A stretch of 64,000 bases of DNA, from positions 5,224,501 through 5,288,500 of the forward strand of contig NZ_CP119421.1 of NCBI RefSeq assembly GCF_030506305.1, read 5' to 3'. Both the position numbers and the translations under genes were made by a program. Under the pieces are notes generated by a model. The model was not told the origin of the DNA. It saw only the letters and a list, made by a program, of their open reading frames with translations, and did no database searches. Below are positions 9,801 through 19,146 of the stretch, piece after piece (within the stretch, counting starts at the first letter, position 1; each line of letters starts with the position of its first letter). The DNA comes from Porifericola rhodea (lineage in GTDB: Bacteria; Bacteroidota; Bacteroidia; Cytophagales; Cyclobacteriaceae).

Positions 9801-10151
9801 ACGTATTACCTTCTGAAAAAAAGAATCAATCGTCATTACCGAAAAATATGAGTAGCCATGCAGTATGCTTGATAATACCTGTCGGGCCCTTTCTTGTAGC
9901 TCATCGCCCTTTAGTTCGGTAGAGGCTTCAAAAGTTTGCCGCAAAAGAGCATTACGATCGTTAGCCAGCTCATACAAAAACTCTACAATACGACCTTTCA
10001 TTTCGCGGGTAGCCTTATTGGTAAAAGTGACGGCGAGTATGTTTCTAAATGCTCCGGGGCTTTGTAGTGCCAGTTTAAGGTACTCTACTGCCAGGGTATA
10101 GGTTTTACCAGAGCCGGCAGATGATCGGTAAATGGCAAAAGGTTTATTCAT
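6861..10151 (-). CDS. UvrD/AddA-like ATP-dependent helicase with eroded nuclease domain
   Basis: This 1096-residue superfamily 1A helicase resembles AddA/RecB. Motifs in order are Walker A SAGSGKT (residues 11-17), FTNKAT, DEFQDTS (Walker B), VGDVKQSIYRWRGG, HKSKGLQYKVV and LYVAFTRAEEAL. A C-terminal segment looks like the PD-(D/E)xK exonuclease of AddA (PDRLML, then a tail ending VEAYLLD), but the expected D-x-K core reads VQFHEA, so nuclease activity is doubtful. Such enzymes resect double-strand breaks with an AddB partner, which is not next door. The ATG at 10151 puts the Walker A near the N-terminus as in homologues; an upstream ATG at 10250 would add 33 residues. Confidence 0.88.
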   Translation of the reverse strand: MNKPFAIYRSSAGSGKTYTLAVEYLKLALQSPGAFRNILAVTFTNKATREMKGRIVEFLYELANDRNALLRQTFEASTELKGDELQERARQVLSSILHGYSYFSVMTIDSFFQKVIRAFAREMGLQAGFAIEMDQEKVLDEVIDQLLAEIGGEQQKLLQDWLVRFSEEKVESGKVWDFRRDLKQLAGELFKEDYKLLQEKTPEQDHLHYQNVLSQLKAIVKTFENSMQSFGKEGLHMMEAHGLEYTDFAYGKSGVGSYFVRLAEKTDFDPKKRALEASENIEKWATKSSKKKVQILEVVSLGLNDILLKAIRLYNNDFVLYQSALQLLKFIYAYGILQDIGKKVDQYKRENDLMLISDASVFLKNIIGKDDTPFIYEKIGSSFQHFLIDEFQDTSGMQWNNFRPLIENSLDSGLKNLVVGDVKQSIYRWRGGDWQLLLEKIQQDIPEWNTEVFNLDTNYRSTKHVVGFNNWLFATLPQLVREAISDKLEELGDAEKTWLENRADIIPRAYEDVRQKLPLHKQNTDAWPGYVHLQMLDKKLEVDDASVGWKDQVRERLPQLVEDLQDKGYALRDIAFLVRDKKAGKEVVDTFMKYKAQGLAREGYNYEVISSESLFLSSSLSVNLLIDLLRILDNQDDAIARGSAIFKYFKLKGIKAGSDQLHQAFVEVHNKGEHKGLELFPQAFVELMGYLNKLPLYELVENLIGIFELNQTHELAYLQAFQDAVLEYSGHETGDVYTFLKWWDEKGKETSVQVSEDVDAMRILTIHKSKGLQYKVVVIPFCDWELDHRPGQDNIIWTQTEQQPFDQFGLMPMRYSSRLASTYFNMDYYQEMIRAYIDNLNLLYVAFTRAEEALFTYSAPAVARNGKCPVNSVANLLYNACSQSEGEYADAWDEESRSFRLGEIVQKTEEQKETSNSLEMKYYPSERWRNRLTVRPFAKGFFAFSQQGEMIINKAIIIKDVLSRLYHSNDLAQVLEKVFFERGISQQEKIELGTTLEHILKTEPLAKWFGGTYEAVHLRMSLSNAYGTIFQPDRLMLNGNEAVVVQFHEARGDQESLRTLRGSVKVLEQMGMQVEAYLLDCQQQQALPLSSIVTVK

Positions 10152-10306
10152 AGGTTTTGGGAACTTACTGTCAGCAGCAAATAAATAGAAAACAATTGCG
10201 CATTCCAATAGCGATTTTTTGTCACTAAAAAGATCAGCGGTCATGCACATTTTATAATATTAAGAATACTAATATCTTAGTCAGGAATAAACCAACAACA
10301 TTAACT

Positions 10307-11437
10307 ATGCATTACAACAACCTATATACGCTACTTTTTATTAGTTGTATTTTTATTCTTTCCTGTAAAACATCTCAGGAAGAGAAACCTATGCAGAAAG
10401 CTGAAGACCCAGCTTATGAGTCTTTTACGATTAAAGCTGGTACTAACATCTCTCACTGGCTTTCTCAAAGTGGACGCCGGGGGCAGGAAAGAGCTACTTT
10501 TTTTACACAAGCAGATGTAGAGTATCTGGCTGATTTGGGTTTTGACCATTTGCGCTTTCCCGTAGACGAAGAGCAGATGTTTGATGAGGCTGGCAATAAA
10601 GAGGAAGAGGCATTTCAACTTCTGCACAATGCGCTAGGCTGGTGTCAGAAGAATGGGCTAAGAGCTATTGTAGACTTGCATATTTTACGCTCTCACCATT
10701 TTAATGCTGAAGATAAACCCTTATGGACAGAGCCTGCTGCTCAGGAGAAGTTTATCGCGCTATGGAGAGCTTTTTCTGCTGAGTTTGAGCAGTACCCTAA
10801 TGGTATGCTGGCCTACGAGCTTATGAACGAGCCCGTAGCTGACGATCCGGAAGACTGGAATCAGCTGGTAGCCAAAGCATTTTCCGCCATACGTGAGCTG
10901 GAACCAGAACGTACCATAGTAATTGGCTCTAACCGCTGGCAGTCTGCGGATACTTTTGATGAGCTTAATGTGCCCGCCAATGATAAAAACATTCTACTCA
11001 GCTTTCATTTTTACGAGCCTTTTTTACTCACACATTATCAGGCCAGCTGGACTAATCTCGCTGATTACGAAGGGCCTGTACACTATCCGGGAAGCATTGT
11101 GCAGGAAGATGAATACGCTTCTCTTTCGCAGGAGATGAAGGATATGATTGGGCACAGATTGCAAACTTATCATAAAGATACGCTAGCGTATATGATGCGT
11201 AAACCAATCAGAGTAGCGCAGGAGACCGGCCTCCCATTATACTGCGGAGAGTGGGGCGTTATTACTAGCGCGCCGCAAGAAGACCGCTTACGCTGGTATC
11301 AGGATATGAAAGCTATTTTTGAAGAAAACGACATCGCCTATGCTAACTGGGATTACAAAAGCGATAATTTCGGACTGCTTACTAACGAAGGCAGCAGAAA
11401 CTCTCAACTGCTTGAGATAGTTTCTTCTAAAAAGTAA
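10307..11437 (+). CDS. Glycoside hydrolase family 5 lipoprotein
   Basis: The 376-residue protein is a probable secreted cellulase-type hydrolase anchored as a lipoprotein (lipobox FILSC, Cys near residue 20). The TIM-barrel shows GH5 landmarks: LRFPVDE on an early strand, DLHI, the acid/base Glu in LMNEP (Glu175), a HFYEP strand, and the nucleophile Glu in CGEWG (Glu315). It should retain beta-glycosidic bonds; the substrate (beta-glucan, mannan or other) cannot be told. No SusCD or other carbohydrate enzyme is adjacent, so it is not part of an obvious polysaccharide locus. It diverges from the helicase gene, and the antiporter gene follows after 50 bases. Confidence 0.88.
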   Translation: MHYNNLYTLLFISCIFILSCKTSQEEKPMQKAEDPAYESFTIKAGTNISHWLSQSGRRGQERATFFTQADVEYLADLGFDHLRFPVDEEQMFDEAGNKEEEAFQLLHNALGWCQKNGLRAIVDLHILRSHHFNAEDKPLWTEPAAQEKFIALWRAFSAEFEQYPNGMLAYELMNEPVADDPEDWNQLVAKAFSAIRELEPERTIVIGSNRWQSADTFDELNVPANDKNILLSFHFYEPFLLTHYQASWTNLADYEGPVHYPGSIVQEDEYASLSQEMKDMIGHRLQTYHKDTLAYMMRKPIRVAQETGLPLYCGEWGVITSAPQEDRLRWYQDMKAIFEENDIAYANWDYKSDNFGLLTNEGSRNSQLLEIVSSKK

Positions 11438-11489
11438 AAATTTATTATAAACCTATGATGGTTATAAGCGTTTAGCTATCAATCATCGG

Positions 11490-12818
11490 ATGGAATTTAA
11501 ATCTATGACAGAATTTAATGCGTATATAGTGGTGATCGCCACCTCAGTGATCATCATCCTATCATATTTGTTTAATGTAGTCTCTAAAAAAACAAATATA
11601 CCCAGTGTACTGCTGCTTATCATTTTGGGTGTAGGTCTTAAATGGGCATCGGAGAGCTTTGGTATCTTAACGGGCGAGTGGCTCATGAACATACTGGAGA
11701 TATTAGGTATTGTAGGACTTACAATGATAGTGCTGGAAGCGGCTCTGGACCTGGAACTGAGTAAAGATAAGTGGCCCATCATCTGGAAGTCTTTTTCAGT
11801 GGCATTGGTCGCCTTAATTATAGGCACTGTGGCTTCAGCTTATGTCATTCAGTACTTTTACATTGATGATTTTTTTAAGGCAACAGTCTATGCGGTGCCT
11901 CTTTCTATTATGAGTAGTGCCATCGTAATCCCCAGTGTTGGAGCACTGGATGAGCACAAGAAAGAGTTTATGGTCTATGAGGCTACATTTTCTGATATCC
12001 TTGGGATTATGCTCTTTTACTTCCTAATAGGTAATGCTGATACTACAGATACGCACCTGATTGTTTGGGATGTAGTCAGTAACATCCTGATTACCATCAC
12101 ACTTTCGGTAGTTATCAGTTATGCGCTGGTACTGGTTTTCCAGAAACTGGATACACAGGTCAAGCTTTTTCTGCTTATCTCAGTGCTTTTGCTTTTGTAT
12201 TCTATCGGTAAGCTATTCCACCTTTCTTCACTGATTATTATTCTGATCTTTGGGTTGGTGCTGAATAATCATAAGATGTTTTTTATTGGTCCGCTAAAGA
12301 AAATGCTAAGCAGTCCCTCTGTCAATAGCATACTCAATAACTTTAGGCTGGTAACGATGGAAACTGCTTTTGTGGTGCGTACTTTCTTCTTCGTAATTTT
12401 TGGGATGACTATTACAATAGCCTCTCTTTTTAACCTGAGAGTCGCCATTGTAAGCCTTATATTACTGGGGATAGTGTATGTTCTGCGTTTCGTTCTGCTG
12501 AAAATATTCGTGCAGAAAAATATTTTACCCCAACTATTTATCGCACCCCGTGGTCTCATCACTATTTTGCTCTTCTTTGGCATACCTGCCGAAATGCAGG
12601 AGCCTAATTTTAATTCGGGGGTACTCTTATTTATGATCCTGATTACCAGCATTGCAATGACGCTGGCACTGGTATTAAGTGGGAATAAGATAGAGCCTTA
12701 TGAAGATTTTGCGAGTAACTACTGGCAGGCCATTGATAAAGAAATAGATAAGATAGAGCCTGAAGACAAAAACCATAGTGAACGAAATGAGGATGACAAG
12801 AAGAGAGAAATTATTTAA
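11490..12818 (+). CDS. Cation:proton antiporter (CPA family)
   Basis: The 442-residue protein has about 12 hydrophobic segments covering residues 8-400 and a charged cytoplasmic tail rich in Glu, Asp and Lys. It resembles NhaP/KefB-type sodium or potassium/proton exchangers: an early helix with NIPSVLLLIILGVGLK, and a later SIMSSAIVIPSVG segment in place of the classic substrate-site helix. The PRGLITILLFFGIP motif is typical of the distal helix. Ion specificity cannot be judged. A second in-frame ATG lies five codons downstream (MTEFNAY) and could be the true start. It may be co-transcribed with the GH5 gene upstream. Confidence 0.85.
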   Translation: MEFKSMTEFNAYIVVIATSVIIILSYLFNVVSKKTNIPSVLLLIILGVGLKWASESFGILTGEWLMNILEILGIVGLTMIVLEAALDLELSKDKWPIIWKSFSVALVALIIGTVASAYVIQYFYIDDFFKATVYAVPLSIMSSAIVIPSVGALDEHKKEFMVYEATFSDILGIMLFYFLIGNADTTDTHLIVWDVVSNILITITLSVVISYALVLVFQKLDTQVKLFLLISVLLLLYSIGKLFHLSSLIIILIFGLVLNNHKMFFIGPLKKMLSSPSVNSILNNFRLVTMETAFVVRTFFFVIFGMTITIASLFNLRVAIVSLILLGIVYVLRFVLLKIFVQKNILPQLFIAPRGLITILLFFGIPAEMQEPNFNSGVLLFMILITSIAMTLALVLSGNKIEPYEDFASNYWQAIDKEIDKIEPEDKNHSERNEDDKKREII

Positions 12819-12921
12819 TCATCTAATTATCAATAGATTACACACAAACAATTAGCCCTGATATGTGTTCAGTAAGTAGTTGATTAACAACTATTTTTTG
12901 TACAACATAAATTTTTTGATC

Positions 12922-13185
12922 ATGGATAACCATAAAACAGAAACACAGGAAAAACTGGAAGCACTTTGGAGAAAGCACGAGAAAGATGCCATCAGTGATG
13001 ATGAAGGAACTTATATCAGTCTGCAAAATATCAATTTGTCAGATCATGGCTTATCCTTAGCCGACACACGCGCACCCGGTAATTTAAGCCTGTCTCCTAC
13101 TTCTACCACACAGAATGATAACTATTTTTTAAGAGGCTTTGAGGCAGGAAATGTGAGGCTTTTCAGAAACCGTACGATCAAATAA
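12922..13185 (+). CDS. Hypothetical small protein, 87 aa
   Basis: I do not recognise this protein. It begins MDNHKTETQEKLEALW, has a charged helical N-terminal half and a Ser/Thr/Asn-rich middle, and ends in a basic FRNRTIK. There is no signal peptide or membrane segment. The ATG at 12922 is preferred over an upstream ATG (12880) that would add a hydrophobic, low-quality extension. A strong terminator follows directly, which supports it as a real gene at the end of a transcript. Confidence 0.6.
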   Translation: MDNHKTETQEKLEALWRKHEKDAISDDEGTYISLQNINLSDHGLSLADTRAPGNLSLSPTSTTQNDNYFLRGFEAGNVRLFRNRTIK

Positions 13186-13189
13186 GAAG

Positions 13190-13213
13190 AAGGGGTTGAG
13201 CCCCTTTTTTTGA
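13190..13213 (+). terminator. Rho-independent terminator
   Basis: AAGGGG (13190-13195) pairs with CCCCTT (13201-13206) over a 5-base loop and runs into a stretch of T. It ends the small hypothetical gene and separates it from the tRNA-Arg promoter. Confidence 0.8.
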
Positions 13214-13230
13214 TTTTTTTTGAAAATGGT

Positions 13231-13260
13231 TTTGAATTAAAGATATCATCGCTACATTTG
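13231..13260 (+). promoter_or_regulatory. Bacteroidota-type promoter of tRNA-Arg
   Basis: TTTG (13231-13234) and TACATTTG (13253-13260) are separated by 18 bases, a perfect consensus -33/-7 pair. The tRNA begins 12 bases after the -7 element. Confidence 0.8.
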
Positions 13261-13272
13261 CATCTCCAAAAC

Positions 13273-13346
<74 letters not shown>

Positions 13347-13355
13347 CATCTACTA

Positions 13356-13392
13356 AACCGCTTATAAGCACTGTCTTGTAAGCGGTTTTTTT
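13356..13392 (+). terminator. Terminator of tRNA-Arg
   Basis: AACCGCTTA (13356-13364) pairs with TAAGCGGTT (13379-13387), followed by a T run. It lies 10 bases after the tRNA. Confidence 0.85.
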
Positions 13393-13546
13393 ATGTTTGC
13401 ATATACCTCCATTAGATAAAATTGCTCAATAAATTAGAATGTAAATACCTGAAAACGAGCACTTTCAATAGATTTACTTAACTATTACTTAATATTATTA
13501 TAAAATATGATTAGATTATTATATACAACAACCTAATCAATTAGCA

Positions 13547-14644
13547 ATGGACTTTAAAGATCAAATCAGGCAGCTTTCTGAAAGAGCCGAAAAGCTTCAA
13601 AAACAGGTTTCAACTGAAGAGGCAACTAAAAATGCCTTGATTCTTCCCTTCATAAGTGCATTAGGTTATGATGTGTTTAATCCACTGGAAGTAGTTCCCG
13701 AATTTGTAGCTGACATTGGCATTAAAAAAGGAGAAAAAGTAGATTATGCAATTATTGATAAAGAAGAACCTACAATTTTTATTGAATGTAAAACATCCGG
13801 TTGTAAGTTAGACCCTCACGACACACAACTATTTAGATATTTCCATACCACTAAAGCTAAATTTGCTATTCTCACCAATGGTGTAGAATATAAGTTTTTT
13901 ACAGATTTAGTTGATCCAAATAAAATGGATGAAAAACCTTTTCTAACTTTTGATATCACAAAGGTTAGAGATAATGTAATTGAAGAGCTGAAAAAGTTTC
14001 ATAAATCCTATTTTGATGTAGAGGAGATATTCAGTAATGCTAGTGAATTAAAGTACACGAATGAAATAAGAACATTGATGAATTCGGAAATAAAAACACC
14101 TTCCGAGCAATTTGTAAAATATTTTATTTCTCAGGTTTATTCAGGGCGCGCTACAGAAAAGGTGGTACAACAGTTTACAGGTATTGTGAAAAAGTCATTG
14201 TCTATCTGGATAAATGAAATTATTAGCGAAAAATTCCAATCTGCTTTAGATAAAGAAGAGTCTGAAATTAACAAAAACGAGCCAGTTATAGGAACTGAAG
14301 AAGTAATAGAATCTTCGTCGGGTCAAGAAAATGGTATTGAAACTACTGAAGAAGAAAAAGAAGGCTTTTTAATTATAAAAGCAATACTAAGAGAAAAGGT
14401 AGAAGGTGAGCGTGTACAGTTTAGAGATACCAAAAGCTACTTTGGTATTTTACTAGATGACAATAATAGAAAACCCTTAGCAAGACTAAGGTTCAATGCT
14501 CAAACCGTTAAATACCTTGGTCTTTTTGATGGTGAAAAGAATGAAACAAAAGTACCTATTGATTCTTTAGATGATATTTATAAGTATAAAAAAGAGCTTT
14601 TGAAAACCATTGATTTTTATTTAAAACAAGAATTCGCTACCTAA
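13547..14644 (+). CDS. Solitary HsdR N-terminal-like nuclease-domain protein
   Basis: The 365-residue protein resembles the N-terminal nuclease domain of type I restriction HsdR subunits (HSDR_N). After a coiled N-terminus, the pattern TKNALILPFISALGYD leads to a PD-(D/E)xK-like core: Asp in EKVDYAI and the E-x-K of IFIECKTSG. The helicase motor of HsdR is absent. The C-terminal third, following a Glu-rich linker near residue 250, ends in a domain I do not recognise. No HsdM or HsdS gene is nearby. The gene follows tRNA-Arg and its codons look more AT-rich than its neighbours, which hints at transfer. Orphan proteins of this kind are widespread and their role is unknown. Confidence 0.8.
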   Translation: MDFKDQIRQLSERAEKLQKQVSTEEATKNALILPFISALGYDVFNPLEVVPEFVADIGIKKGEKVDYAIIDKEEPTIFIECKTSGCKLDPHDTQLFRYFHTTKAKFAILTNGVEYKFFTDLVDPNKMDEKPFLTFDITKVRDNVIEELKKFHKSYFDVEEIFSNASELKYTNEIRTLMNSEIKTPSEQFVKYFISQVYSGRATEKVVQQFTGIVKKSLSIWINEIISEKFQSALDKEESEINKNEPVIGTEEVIESSSGQENGIETTEEEKEGFLIIKAILREKVEGERVQFRDTKSYFGILLDDNNRKPLARLRFNAQTVKYLGLFDGEKNETKVPIDSLDDIYKYKKELLKTIDFYLKQEFAT

Positions 14645-14800
14645 TTTACTTAACCAAATTGCCACTAACCGTTAAATTTACAATCAACTCTATATTGTTT
14701 TTGTTTTACAAATCACGTGGCTGCCCTTGTAAAGTGTTATGATGACAGAGAATTGATAAAATTTGATTAGATAGATGCTCTAACAACAATCAATGCTCAT

Positions 14801-15997
14801 CTACAACTCCCCTTCCCCTTCGCTGGAACGTAGCGTAAAGATGAACTTACTCCCCTTACCTGGCTCAGACTCTACCTCTATACTACCCCCGTTTCGGTTG
14901 ACCAGCTTTTTGACAGTGGCTAGCCCTATGCCGGTACCTTCATTACCATAGCGATCTTTGGTATGCTTAGTCCTGAAAGGTTTAAAAATTTGCGGAATGA
15001 ATTTTTCTTCTATCCCCCGGCCATTATCCGATACGGTAAACTCCCAGTAAGCTCCTCCTTTAGGACGACAACTAATATCTATCTCTACCTTGTCTTTGTC
15101 GTTGTATTTGACAGCATTGGTTAGCAGGTTTTGAAATATCTGCTCAAGGGAAGCTTTATTGATCAGCAGGCTGGGCAAATACTCCTGCACACGAATATTT
15201 ATATCCTCTTCCGTAGAAATGTTATCTACAATCTGGGGTATTTCAATATTTAAATCCAGCAAATTTTTTCCACCTTTGTCGCGGCCTAGTAATGAGTAAT
15301 GAAGAATACCATCAATCAGGTTTTTAAGGTGCGTCAGACGACTCTCCATCATACCTAGCATTTGCCCGCCTCTTTCATCAAAATGACTTAAGTAATTAAT
15401 CTTAAAAAGCTCAACTATAGAGAGCAAAGTATTCAGCGGAGATTTAAGGTCGTGCGATACGATATACGCATACTCATTCAGATCTTTGTTGATCTCTTCC
15501 AGCTGGCGGATTTTCTTTCTAAGTTCCATCTGAGCCATTACCTGATTAGCCAAAGCTTTAAGAGCTTTGAGTTGATTTTCGTTAAGGGCATTCGGTTTGC
15601 GGTCTATAACGCAAAGGGTGCCCAGAGCTTCGCCATTAGGTGCTAATAGAGGTGCTCCCGCATAAAAACGAATATGAGGGTCGTGTGTAACCAATGGATT
15701 ATTTCTGAAACGAGGGTCGTTTAATGGGTCAGATACTACCATTACTTCATGAGCCTGCTCAATAGCATAAGCACAAAAGGCATGTTCGCGGGGAGTTTCA
15801 GTCGTAGCCAGGCCATGATGTGATTTAAACCACTGCCTTTTATCATCTACCAGCGTAATTAAAGAAATAGGTGTACCACAAATCTGTGAGGCAATCTCAG
15901 CAATATCATCAAAATCACGCTCCTCCAGAGTATCCATGATCTGGTAATCCTGAAGCGTACTTAACCTATGCGACTCTTTATTTGTAGGGTTTATCAT
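14801..15997 (-). CDS. GAF-domain sensor histidine kinase
   Basis: The 398-residue cytoplasmic kinase has a GAF sensor domain (about residues 20-160), a HisKA dimerisation helix with the phospho-accepting His182 in SHDLKSP, and a HATPase domain with N-box NLLTNAVKYND, G1 DNGRGIEE and G2 GTGIGLAT. The GAF type, with TLVDDKRQWFKSHHG and GTLCVID, is a common small-molecule or redox-sensing variant; its ligand is unknown. No response regulator is adjacent on the same transcript, so the partner is unknown; a lone receiver protein lies at about 19.2 kb. The ATG at 15997 opens the frame cleanly. Confidence 0.9.
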   Translation of the reverse strand: MINPTNKESHRLSTLQDYQIMDTLEERDFDDIAEIASQICGTPISLITLVDDKRQWFKSHHGLATTETPREHAFCAYAIEQAHEVMVVSDPLNDPRFRNNPLVTHDPHIRFYAGAPLLAPNGEALGTLCVIDRKPNALNENQLKALKALANQVMAQMELRKKIRQLEEINKDLNEYAYIVSHDLKSPLNTLLSIVELFKINYLSHFDERGGQMLGMMESRLTHLKNLIDGILHYSLLGRDKGGKNLLDLNIEIPQIVDNISTEEDINIRVQEYLPSLLINKASLEQIFQNLLTNAVKYNDKDKVEIDISCRPKGGAYWEFTVSDNGRGIEEKFIPQIFKPFRTKHTKDRYGNEGTGIGLATVKKLVNRNGGSIEVESEPGKGSKFIFTLRSSEGEGEL

Positions 15998-16677
15998 GCT
16001 TTGCGGAAGACTTACGCGATACGCGCTAAATCAATTGATTAAAAGAGGACTATTTGTATTAAAAAATAACTTCCAAACCGACCAAACTTATTACTTTTTT
16101 GTGAGAAAACAAGCAAAATAGCTAAGTGAATTAGCCCGATCATTTAAGTCATAACCACTAAGTTTTATTTACCGGTATATTTCAAAAAAGCATTATACTC
16201 GTAAGACACTTTTCACTGACGCTTAGTTTCTCTCACCGTCGTAAAAGCGTAGCAAAGCAGGCATTGTTCATAGAAATTTCAAAAAATTGATATCTTTTCT
16301 GTCATTCTTATACTGAAAAGGATCACTTGTCATAAAAGATATATTGCATGCATTCTGCTTCATTTCTATGTGCGTAATCGGACACTGCTTGTTCACTTGT
16401 GTACAAGGTGGGGTGTAAATCAGAAAATTATTTTTTCAATAAGTCTGTACTTATACAAATTCTTGAATTACTTTTTATTCATTCATAAAATATTGACTTT
16501 CAGAATATTAACTCACAAAACATTGATTACATACTGAGAAGTATTAGCTATAGTCTTTGCTACATTTTTGCGTAATGGTATCAATCTTGACTTAGGGGCA
16601 GGTGTCGGTCAGGCAGTTAGTTTGTCCGGCATTACCAGATAAACTTATAGAACATTAACCCAAACCATAGATACCAG
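15998..16677. other. Gene-less 680-bp stretch
   Basis: This AT-rich spacer lies between the divergent histidine kinase and TonB receptor genes. I see no credible coding frame, tRNA or strong hairpin. A TTTG-containing stretch (GTCTTTGCTACATTTTTG near 16553-16571) lies about 110 bases before the receptor start but does not fit the -7 spacing. Confidence 0.4.
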
Positions 16678-19125
16678 ATGCTTACCTTTATTTTTTCTTC
16701 CTTAAGCCGATGTATTTACCCCTTCATGGCACTTATGCTCTGCATCAATGTTAGCCAGGCTCAGTACGATCTATCCGGAAAGTTAGTAGACCAGAATCAG
16801 GAAGCGGTACCCTTTGCCAATGTACTCCTACTTCAGGCTCAGGACTCATCATTAGTAAAAGGATCCATTACAGATTCTTTAGGACGTTATAGCATAGAGC
16901 GAATTGAAGAGGGCAATTACCTTATCTCCGCTCAGATGGTAGGCTATAATAGTTACTTTTCTCAGCCCACATATATTAACAAAAATACGGTTTTAGCACA
17001 AATTAGTATGGAGGAGTCCACTACCGAGCTAAGCGAAGTAGTTGTTTCTGCCGCCAAACCTTTGCTGGAAATGACACCCAATGCCCTGGTTGTGAATGTA
17101 GATGCCAGCCCTATACTCAAAAATGGCAATGCTCTGGAAGTATTAAAAAAATCACCCGGGGTGGTTGTAGATCAGGATGGAAACATCAGCGTAAAGGGCA
17201 AAAGTAATGTTTTAGTATATATGGATGGCAAGCCTACCTACCTATCTAGCAGTGATTTGGCCCAATTACTGGAAGGAACCTCTGCTGAAAATATTGAGAA
17301 GGTAGAGATTATGGATAACCCACCAGCACGTTATGATGCTTCTGGCAATGCAGGTATTATTAATATCGTCAGAAAAAAAGCAGCAGACCTCGGTCTAAAC
17401 GGAAATCTGAGCCTGGGTGTAGGACATGGTGAGTACCCTAAACTTAACCCTGGTATTAACCTGAACTACCGTACCGAAAAGATGAACCTCTACGGTAACT
17501 ACAATCACTATTATTCCAAGCGTTTTCAGAACAATGATATTTACAGAAATGTACCTGTACTGAATGCTGATAATGATACGTTGATTACTTCTTTTGATCA
17601 GTCTTCTCGCATGATTAACTGGGTAAGTAACAACAATTTAAGAGCAGGCGCCGACTGGTATCTAACGCCTAAAAGCACAGTAGGCGTACTGTTTAGTGGT
17701 AGTATAGGCGAATGGAATGGAGACGCTAAATCGCTTACTGTGATAAGCGGATACAACCAAAATAACTTTGACGGGCTTAATGCCGAAAACCGCTCGGGTA
17801 ATAACTGGGAAAACCTGACCTATAACCTGAATTTTAAGCATGAGTTTAATAACAAAGGCCAGCTTAGTCTGGATGCGGACTATGCAGTATGGGACAACTC
17901 CAGTTTTCAGCGAAATGATAACTTCTATTATAGAAATGAGGGAAACACAACCGAAAATCCTCTTTTAGTTCGCACTCATATGGATACAGAGATTGAGATT
18001 ATGGCTGTAAAAACAGACTATTCTGCTAAAGTATTAGGAGACTGGGGGCTAGAAGCAGGACTAAAAAGCAGCAAAGTAAGTACAGATAATACCCTGGACT
18101 TTAACCATTTGGTTGATGAGCAACTAGTGAACGATACGAGTAGAAGCAATCAGTTCCAGTACGATGAAACCATACACGCTGCCTACCTTAACCTGAGTAA
18201 AAAGTTTAACGATAGCTGGCAAATGCAGGCTGGCTTACGAGGAGAGTACACCTCTTCATTAGGCTATTCTGTTACATTGGATAGTACAGCAGAGAGAGAG
18301 TACTTTAACCTCTTCCCTAGTGCGAGTGTTTCTTATAAAATGTCTGACAGCCATAACTTCTCTGCATCTTACAGCCGAAGAATTGACAGACCTAATTATG
18401 GTAACCTCAACCCATTTGAGTTCTTTCTGGATCGCTTTACTTTTGAAAGAGGAAACCCATTCCTGAACCCTCAGTATACCAATGCCTACGCTTTTAACTA
18501 TGCTTATAAAAGCGCGGTATTTTTAACGCTAAACTACAACCAGACTATTGATGCAATTACTGAAGTACTGGAACAGGATGAGGCTAGCCAGACTACTTAT
18601 CAGACCAATGTAAACCTGGACAAGCGAGTAAATTACAGTGCCAATATTGCAGCTCCCCTACCCGTATCGCAGTGGTGGATGCTAAATTTAAACCTGACAG
18701 GTTTTTACAATATTGTTGAATCGCCTTTTTCTGAAGGAGAGCAGATTGATAAAAGTCAACTTAGCTATATGGCCAGAGCACAGAACACCTTTTCTTTGCC
18801 AGGCGATGTAAAGCTGGAAGTGATGGGTATGTATCTATCTCCTCAGCTTTGGGGTGTATTTGAAATTGGTGAACAATATCAGGTAGATGCTGGTATTTCT
18901 AAAACTTTTGGAAAACTAAAAGTACAGGCTAGTCTGGATGATGTATTTAATATGAGAAAAAACAAAGTAAATATAGTTCAGGGCGATATTGATACCCGTG
19001 TACAAAACAAATGGGAGTCAAGAATATTTATGCTGAACTTATCTTACCGCTTCGGAAATGATAAAGTAAAGCAGGCACGTAAGCGTGGCACTGCCTCTGA
19101 CGACTTACAGCAAAGAGCAAACTAA
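16678..19125 (+). CDS. TonB-dependent receptor, OMP beta-barrel family 3
   Basis: This 815-residue outer-membrane receptor has a signal peptide ending near VSQA, a carboxypeptidase-regulatory-like domain (about residues 30-115), the transition LSEVVVSA, a plug domain (PGVVVDQDGNISVKGKSNV, then NPPARYDASGNAGIINIV) and a long beta-barrel ending in YRFG. The absence of the SusC signature and of a SusD neighbour places it with the outer-membrane beta-barrel family rather than SusC. The transported ligand is unknown. A terminator follows, so it is probably a single-gene transcript preceded by a long spacer. A 12-residue basic tail follows the last barrel strand. Confidence 0.9.
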   Translation: MLTFIFSSLSRCIYPFMALMLCINVSQAQYDLSGKLVDQNQEAVPFANVLLLQAQDSSLVKGSITDSLGRYSIERIEEGNYLISAQMVGYNSYFSQPTYINKNTVLAQISMEESTTELSEVVVSAAKPLLEMTPNALVVNVDASPILKNGNALEVLKKSPGVVVDQDGNISVKGKSNVLVYMDGKPTYLSSSDLAQLLEGTSAENIEKVEIMDNPPARYDASGNAGIINIVRKKAADLGLNGNLSLGVGHGEYPKLNPGINLNYRTEKMNLYGNYNHYYSKRFQNNDIYRNVPVLNADNDTLITSFDQSSRMINWVSNNNLRAGADWYLTPKSTVGVLFSGSIGEWNGDAKSLTVISGYNQNNFDGLNAENRSGNNWENLTYNLNFKHEFNNKGQLSLDADYAVWDNSSFQRNDNFYYRNEGNTTENPLLVRTHMDTEIEIMAVKTDYSAKVLGDWGLEAGLKSSKVSTDNTLDFNHLVDEQLVNDTSRSNQFQYDETIHAAYLNLSKKFNDSWQMQAGLRGEYTSSLGYSVTLDSTAEREYFNLFPSASVSYKMSDSHNFSASYSRRIDRPNYGNLNPFEFFLDRFTFERGNPFLNPQYTNAYAFNYAYKSAVFLTLNYNQTIDAITEVLEQDEASQTTYQTNVNLDKRVNYSANIAAPLPVSQWWMLNLNLTGFYNIVESPFSEGEQIDKSQLSYMARAQNTFSLPGDVKLEVMGMYLSPQLWGVFEIGEQYQVDAGISKTFGKLKVQASLDDVFNMRKNKVNIVQGDIDTRVQNKWESRIFMLNLSYRFGNDKVKQARKRGTASDDLQQRAN

Positions 19126-19146
19126 AATTACACTACCCCTACTCAT

